Positions 8,761 through 11,810 of a DNA stretch of 11,810 nt are shown one piece after another. The notes under the pieces are model-generated. The model did not search any database. It saw nothing but the letters and a program-made list of their open reading frames with translations, and was not told the DNA's origin. The stretch spans positions 1,303 through 13,112 of the forward strand of contig PLYW01000090.1 of assembly GCA_003151875.1 (NCBI GenBank), written 5' to 3'. The DNA is from Acidobacteriaceae bacterium (lineage in GTDB: Bacteria; Acidobacteriota; Terriglobia; Terriglobales; Acidobacteriaceae). Numbering within the stretch: the stretch's first letter is position 1; every line of letters begins with the position of its first letter. A program made the position numbers and the translations under genes.

Positions 8761-9188
8761 GGTTTCTTGCCGATCGCAATGTGGTGGGCATCAACCGCGG
8801 CAATCACATTCAGCAATCCCGCCACGACAATGTACTTGGTGCCGTAGTCAGCCACGGCGCGATGAATGTTGCCGATTCCCCAGTCCATGGTTCGGGCGAT
8901 GAAGTAAAGAGCGCCCGCACCCAAATCGCCGACAAATCCCAGCATGTCGAGCAAGTCACCGGTGTTAAGCGCGTACACTTTGCCCTGCATGCCGAGCCCA
9001 GCGAAGAACATCACAAACACCGCCAACATTAGCAACAGCCCGCGAATCCAGCGGCGCTGAATGAAGTGCCCGAGGCCGGGAAAGAGCCATCCCGCGAGCG
9101 GAGCAACGATCGCCATGGGATGGTCGGTTTTAGCGGAAGCCTTGTTAGAGCGCTGAGCCACGGTAGCGGTACTCTGCGGATTCGCCAT
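8757..9188 (-). CDS. TM2-like multi-helix membrane protein (possibly DUF6677)
   Basis: This is a 143-residue hypothetical membrane protein. After a polar N-terminus (1-24, rich in Ser/Thr/Lys) comes APLAGWLFPGLGHFIQRRW (29-47). Its PGLGHF-x3-RW-x-RG pattern resembles the start of TM2 domains (PGxGxFY-x-GR). Hydrophobic segments lie at about 26-42, 49-66, 84-99 and 118-134, and it ends AHHIAIGKKP. I associate this layout with the acidobacterial DUF6677 family, but that label is from memory. The ATG at 9188 was chosen because it forms a TGATG overlap with the upstream peptidase stop. A further 126 nt of open frame upstream (to 9314) merely overlaps the peptidase gene. Its own stop overlaps the next small gene by ATGA. 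No catalytic motif is visible. Confidence 0.82.
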   Translation of the reverse strand: MANPQSTATVAQRSNKASAKTDHPMAIVAPLAGWLFPGLGHFIQRRWIRGLLLMLAVFVMFFAGLGMQGKVYALNTGDLLDMLGFVGDLGAGALYFIARTMDWGIGNIHRAVADYGTKYIVVAGLLNVIAAVDAHHIAIGKKP

Positions 9189-10351
9189 CAGACCAGCACC
9201 AACTCGTTCTGCACGCGGCCGGTAACTTCGCCCTTCCCGTTGCGGATCATCATATTGATTTCGCTGCGCACTCCGAATTCCGGCAGGTAGATTCCGGGCT
9301 CCACCGAAAAGCAAGTGTTGGGCAGAATGTCACGATCGTCTTTGGTCTCCAGGTTGTCCAGATTCGCACCATTGGCGTGAATGTCGCGGCCGATGGAATG
9401 CCCCGTACGATGGATAAAATACTTTCCGTAGCCCTTGCCGGCGATATAGCCACGGACTGCTTCATCCACTTCCCAACCCTGGATTTTCTGCTTCGCCTCA
9501 AACGCCTGTTTGACCTTATTGATGCCGACGTCGCGGGCGTCGCGCACGATCTCGAATACTTCGCGCTGCTTGTCACTGGGACTGCCGATCACGCCCGTCC
9601 AAGTGATGTCGTAGTAGACTCCATCGGGATCGTTGGTCTTTGCCCAGAGGTCCAGCAACACAAAGTCGCCTTCGCGAATCGGGGCGGACGTTGCTGCGGT
9701 AGGGTCGTAATGCGGGTCGCCACTATGAGCGTTGACGCCGACAATGGGAGGATCGTCGGTCGTCAAGTTCTCTCGCTTGAAAGCTTCCATGACCCATTGC
9801 TGCATTTCGAATTCGTGAGTGCCGCCGTTGCGTGCGCGCCGTCCCATCTCCGGGAAGAAGGTGGCGGTGATCTTGTCCACCGCATCGCGGGCCTTGAAGT
9901 GGGTCGCGATCTGCGCGTCACTCAAGGTGGCTTCAAAACGCGCCACCAGGTTCGCCGAGCTGACAATCTTTTTACCGAAGCTGCGCACCAGTTCCAGCAT
10001 GCCGCCGTCCACCAGCGAGATGTAGGGAATCTGATTGTTCGGCGAGTACTGCATCACCACCGTGCTGTAGGGCTTCAGCATCGTCTCGAGGTTTTCCCAC
10101 AATTCCTGCCATGCCGAATATTCCAGCTTCTTCCCCGGCAGCGAGTCGAGGTGATGGCTTTCGATACGGTGCACCAGCTTCACGGGCTCGCCATTAGCGG
10201 GAACCACGTAGAACCATCGGCGAGTGACCATCATCTTTTGTGGCAGACCCAATACGCTATAGGCAATCGCATCGCGGTGATGGTGATCGTAGAAGAGCCA
10301 GCAATCGTTGTGGCTGTCGCGCAGCGCAGCCTGAATATCGGGGAGATTCAT
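9188..10351 (-). CDS. M24-family metallopeptidase (Xaa-Pro aminopeptidase-like)
   Basis: The 387-residue protein has the pita-bread fold of Xaa-Pro aminopeptidase/prolidase enzymes, which remove residues preceding proline using two metal ions. A creatinase-like N-terminal domain spans about 1-135 and the M24 catalytic domain about 145-387. The five metal ligands can be assigned: D234 (VLLDLW), D248 (VYYDIT), H318 (HRTGHSIG), E351 (SVEPGIY) and E364 (VRSEIN). The two aspartates are 14 residues apart rather than the common 11, with a TNDPDG insertion between them. No signal peptide is seen, so it is likely cytosolic. The ATG lacks a ribosome binding site and a TACAAT -10 lies 10 nt upstream, so the mRNA may be nearly leaderless. 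It is the first gene of a coupled trio. PepP/PepQ-level specificity cannot be set from sequence. Confidence 0.92.
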   Translation of the reverse strand: MNLPDIQAALRDSHNDCWLFYDHHHRDAIAYSVLGLPQKMMVTRRWFYVVPANGEPVKLVHRIESHHLDSLPGKKLEYSAWQELWENLETMLKPYSTVVMQYSPNNQIPYISLVDGGMLELVRSFGKKIVSSANLVARFEATLSDAQIATHFKARDAVDKITATFFPEMGRRARNGGTHEFEMQQWVMEAFKRENLTTDDPPIVGVNAHSGDPHYDPTAATSAPIREGDFVLLDLWAKTNDPDGVYYDITWTGVIGSPSDKQREVFEIVRDARDVGINKVKQAFEAKQKIQGWEVDEAVRGYIAGKGYGKYFIHRTGHSIGRDIHANGANLDNLETKDDRDILPNTCFSVEPGIYLPEFGVRSEINMMIRNGKGEVTGRVQNELVLV

Positions 10352-10360
10352 GCGTGTTCT

Positions 10361-10366
10361 ATTGTA
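10361..10366 (-). promoter_or_regulatory. -10 box of the M24 peptidase operon, possibly leaderless start
   Basis: Reading the minus strand, TACAAT (complement of 10361-10366) matches the -10 consensus at 5 of 6 positions and ends 10 nt before the A of the peptidase ATG (10351). Transcription would start about 2-4 nt before the ATG. The -35 region 17 bp upstream is GC-rich and poor. The lack of a Shine-Dalgarno sequence agrees with leaderless initiation. Confidence 0.4.
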
Positions 10367-10390
10367 AACGAGAGGAGCCGGTCCGGGAGG

Positions 10391-10565
10391 TTTTCACCAC
10401 AGAGACACAGAGGGCACAGAGATAGCACTTAGCATTTGGCAATTAGCACTTGGCTCAGAGGCCGTCAAGAAAGGGACGTTCCCGATCCTTCGGCAGCCGC
10501 GGCCGTGTGGTCTTGCTCACTCGTAGTCACTAACCCTTTGAATCTCTGTGTCTCTGTGGTAAAAA
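10391..10565. repeat. Inverted-repeat-bounded intergenic element (CACAGAGACACAGAG family)
   Basis: The left arm (10391-10412, core ACCACAGAGACACAGAG) and right arm (10544-10565, core CTCTGTGTCTCTGTGGT) are complementary over 22 nt with one mismatch. They flank about 131 bp. The core repeats CACAGAG three times (ending 10421). The class recurs between genes in many soil bacteria from what I recall; its nature is not settled. It fills nearly the whole 215-bp gap between alkD and the peptidase gene and ends one base short of the alkD stop codon. It may act as a terminator for alkD or be a non-autonomous mobile or recombination-generated repeat. Confidence 0.75.
10423..10451. repeat. TAGCACTT direct repeats inside the intergenic element
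   Basis: TAGCACTT occurs at 10423-10430 and 10444-10451, a 21-bp offset, with AGCATTTGG between and CTTGG after. This TAGCACTTAGCATTTGGCAA style is a different low-complexity repeat family from the flanking CACAGAG arms, so the element looks like a composite of two repeat types. Confidence 0.55.
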
Positions 10566-10566
10566 C

Positions 10567-11325
10567 TCAAATTCTTCCCGCCGTCGCTGATTTCGAATGG
10601 TTCCTGGCTAGCACGCGCGCTCGCGTGGCGGGCGGCAGGGTCTCGCAGGCGGTTCGCAACACCAACCGCGGCGTTCGGCCGCGAATCGTCATCAGATAGT
10701 CGACGGTCTGTTTTGGGTTCGCCTTAGCGGCTTCGCGCAGCAACCAGCCCAGGCCTTTCTGCACCATGTCGTCGTCGCTGGTTAGCAGCACCTCGGTGAT
10801 GCGCTGGATATCGCCGAAGTTCTTGTGCTGGCGCGTGCTGTGGATGAGGCCTACGGCGGCGGCGCGCTGATGCCATGGGTTGCGCGACTTCTTCCTGGCC
10901 CAGCGAGGTGGCCGCGACAAGTATGCAGCGTCTGCGGCGACCATGGGGCCGATGAGGTAATGCACCAGCGCGTCGTGATCGGCCCAGGTGCTGATGCGGT
11001 CGAGCCAGCTCTCGAACAGCTTGAACTCCGCCTTGCCGAAATCCGCCACAATTCCTTGAAGCATCAGCACGGCGAATATTTTTTCTTCCAAAATCTCGCC
11101 GCGAAAAAGCTGATCGGCAACTTGCAAGAGTAAAGGCACGCCGTTCTCCGCGATGATCATCCGGCGAAATCGCACTGCCACTTTACGCAGCTCGCCGGTG
11201 TACCAGCCGCGCGATTGGACCTCGTGCTTGAAGAAGCGCTGAGCCTCCTCCGTATGTGGCGCAGAGCCGCCGTTCTTGATTACGGTGCGGATGTGTTTGG
11301 CGATATAGGCTGCAGTTTTCTTCAT
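10567..11325 (-). CDS. AlkD-like DNA alkylation repair enzyme
   Basis: The product is 252 residues of HEAT-like helical repeats matching the AlkD family of DNA glycosylases, which excise positively charged alkylated bases such as 3-methyladenine or 7-methylguanine without base flipping. Supporting motifs are RGWYTGELRKVAVRF (39-53), EEKIFAVLML (80-89), ISTWADHDAL (111-120), RNPWHQRAAAV (148-158) and KGLGWLLREAAKANP (190-204). W114, D118 and R154 have spacing comparable to the active-site Trp-Asp-Arg set of Bacillus AlkD (W109, D113, R148), so an active enzyme is likely. The length is close to the family norm. No Shine-Dalgarno is evident before the ATG at 11325. It is in the same direction as its neighbours, but hairpins on either side suggest it is a separate transcription unit. 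I leave the symbol empty because AlkC/AlkD subfamilies are not fully resolvable by eye. Confidence 0.88.
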   Translation of the reverse strand: MKKTAAYIAKHIRTVIKNGGSAPHTEEAQRFFKHEVQSRGWYTGELRKVAVRFRRMIIAENGVPLLLQVADQLFRGEILEEKIFAVLMLQGIVADFGKAEFKLFESWLDRISTWADHDALVHYLIGPMVAADAAYLSRPPRWARKKSRNPWHQRAAAVGLIHSTRQHKNFGDIQRITEVLLTSDDDMVQKGLGWLLREAAKANPKQTVDYLMTIRGRTPRLVLRTACETLPPATRARVLARNHSKSATAGRI

Positions 11326-11356
11326 CGGAGTTATCGGCTATAAAGAATCAAATTTA

Positions 11357-11397
11357 CCCGAGGGGACGTCGCAAAGCAGTGACGTGATCGCCTCGGG
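11357..11397 (-). terminator. Nested hairpin after the transporter gene, probable terminator
   Basis: CCCGAGG (11357-11363) pairs with CCTCGGG (11391-11397), and inside it ACGTC (11366-11370) pairs with GACGT (11381-11385) around a 10-nt loop. On the minus strand the stem follows the transporter stop (11411) and is succeeded by TAAATTTGATTCTTTATAG, AT-rich but not a clean T-tract. It probably ends the transporter transcript before alkD. The AT-rich tail may double as the alkD promoter region. Confidence 0.55.
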
Positions 11398-11410
11398 CGA
11401 AGCTGGTCGA

Positions 11411-11810
11411 TCAACCGGCCGCTGCGTGCGTGGTTTCTCCGGCTGGTTGTGGCAGCACGAACTTGTCATAAATCCACAGCAGAATTGCGGTGAGGACGCC
11501 GATGCCCGTGATCACCCACCACATCATTGCGGGTTGGTGTTTCACCTCGCCGAAGTGGTGGATGAGAAATCCGCCGAACTTCCCGCCGATGAATGAGCCG
11601 ATGCCCAAGGGCAGAAAAGCAAATCCCATGTAGGTCCCTTGCTGTCCGGAGGGCGCGAGCCGGGAAATGTATTCATAGTAGCGAGGCGATTGAATAATCT
11701 CGCCAAGCGCAACCGCAATCAGTGTAAGGATAACGCCCGTTACCGTTGGTCTGACGATCAGGATGATCCACGCCAGGGCGACCAGCAATGTGCCGATGAT
11801 GATGGCGCTG
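11411..11810 (-). CDS. MFS transporter, C-terminal portion (5' end outside window)
   Basis: The frame stays open to the window edge (leading residues SAIIIGTLLVALAWIILIV), so the N-terminal bulk of the protein is missing; TTG 11788 is internal. The visible 132 residues contain about four hydrophobic helices. The GEIIQSPRYYEYISRLAPSG segment followed by GTYMGFAFLPLGIGSFIGG resembles the helix 10-11 region of proton-coupled peptide (POT/PTR) and related MFS carriers, where a GE...SP...LAP pattern precedes a G-rich helix. The last helix (MWWVITGIGVLTAILLWIY) is followed by a short soluble tail ending THAAAG. Substrate is unknown; a peptide-type carrier is plausible but not shown. It is followed by a nested hairpin and then alkD. 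Confidence 0.75.
   Translation of the reverse strand, partial: SAIIIGTLLVALAWIILIVRPTVTGVILTLIAVALGEIIQSPRYYEYISRLAPSGQQGTYMGFAFLPLGIGSFIGGKFGGFLIHHFGEVKHQPAMMWWVITGIGVLTAILLWIYDKFVLPQPAGETTHAAAG

Noticed and set aside
8413..8847. 144-codon plus-strand open frame after the GNAT gene
   Set aside because: It reads through the intergenic repeats (RDQGLG and NWKLET words) and then antisense to the two membrane proteins; this is repeat-derived translation.
9189..9314. Longer N-terminus for the TM2-like protein
   Set aside because: The extra residues lie wholly inside the peptidase gene, are Arg-rich and non-conserved in style, while ATG 9188 forms a perfect TGATG junction.
9377..10432. 351-codon plus-strand open frame opposite the M24 peptidase
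   Set aside because: It is a high-GC antisense shadow; the minus-strand gene has all five metal ligands, and this frame runs into the CACAGAG repeat at its end.
10391..10565. Insertion sequence with transposase
   Set aside because: The interior is only about 131 bp and codes for nothing recognisable, and no target-site duplication was seen.

Overview
The window is 11.8 kb of GC-rich bacterial chromosome. It most resembles an Acidobacteriota (Terriglobia-like) genome. The reasons are the infB-ylxP-rbfA-nrnA order followed by a GT39 glycosyltransferase, a secreted W-x-x-G-x-W repeat protein, a TM2-like small membrane protein, and intergenic repeats of the CACAGAGACACAGAG, AACTGGAAACTCG and CAGGGGCTAGG kinds that I associate with soil bacteria of this sort. 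The taxonomic call is an inference from protein style and was not confirmed by any search.

Left part (1-5910, all plus strand): a translation and RNA-maintenance cluster. It starts with the 3' portion of infB (IF-2), followed by ylxP (DUF503), rbfA (30S maturation) and an nrnA-type DHH phosphoesterase. A GT39/ArnT-like membrane glycosyltransferase follows 26 bp after nrnA, read from an apparent TTG start. Spacing is short except for a 123-bp infB-ylxP gap that holds a nested inverted repeat. A strong hairpin at 5958-5986 closes this transcription unit.

Middle (6020-8468): a minus-strand gene for a secreted WXXGXW-repeat protein with a low-complexity tail built partly on 21-bp tandem repeats. 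A roughly 260-bp divergent intergenic region separates it from a plus-strand tandem GNAT acetyltransferase whose N-terminal copy looks degenerate.

Right part (8578-11810, all minus strand): reading leftward, the 3' end of an MFS-type transporter, an AlkD-like DNA glycosylase, an M24 aminopeptidase, a TM2-like membrane protein and a 60-residue two-helix membrane protein. The last three are joined by TGATG and ATGA stop/start overlaps, so they form a translationally coupled operon whose joint function I do not know.

No phage genes, transposase, CRISPR array, tRNA or rRNA were recognised. The least ordinary material is the coupled peptidase/membrane-protein trio, the two composite intergenic repeat elements that directly abut gene 3' ends, and the structured infB-ylxP spacer. 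I saw no clear new defence or biosynthetic system.
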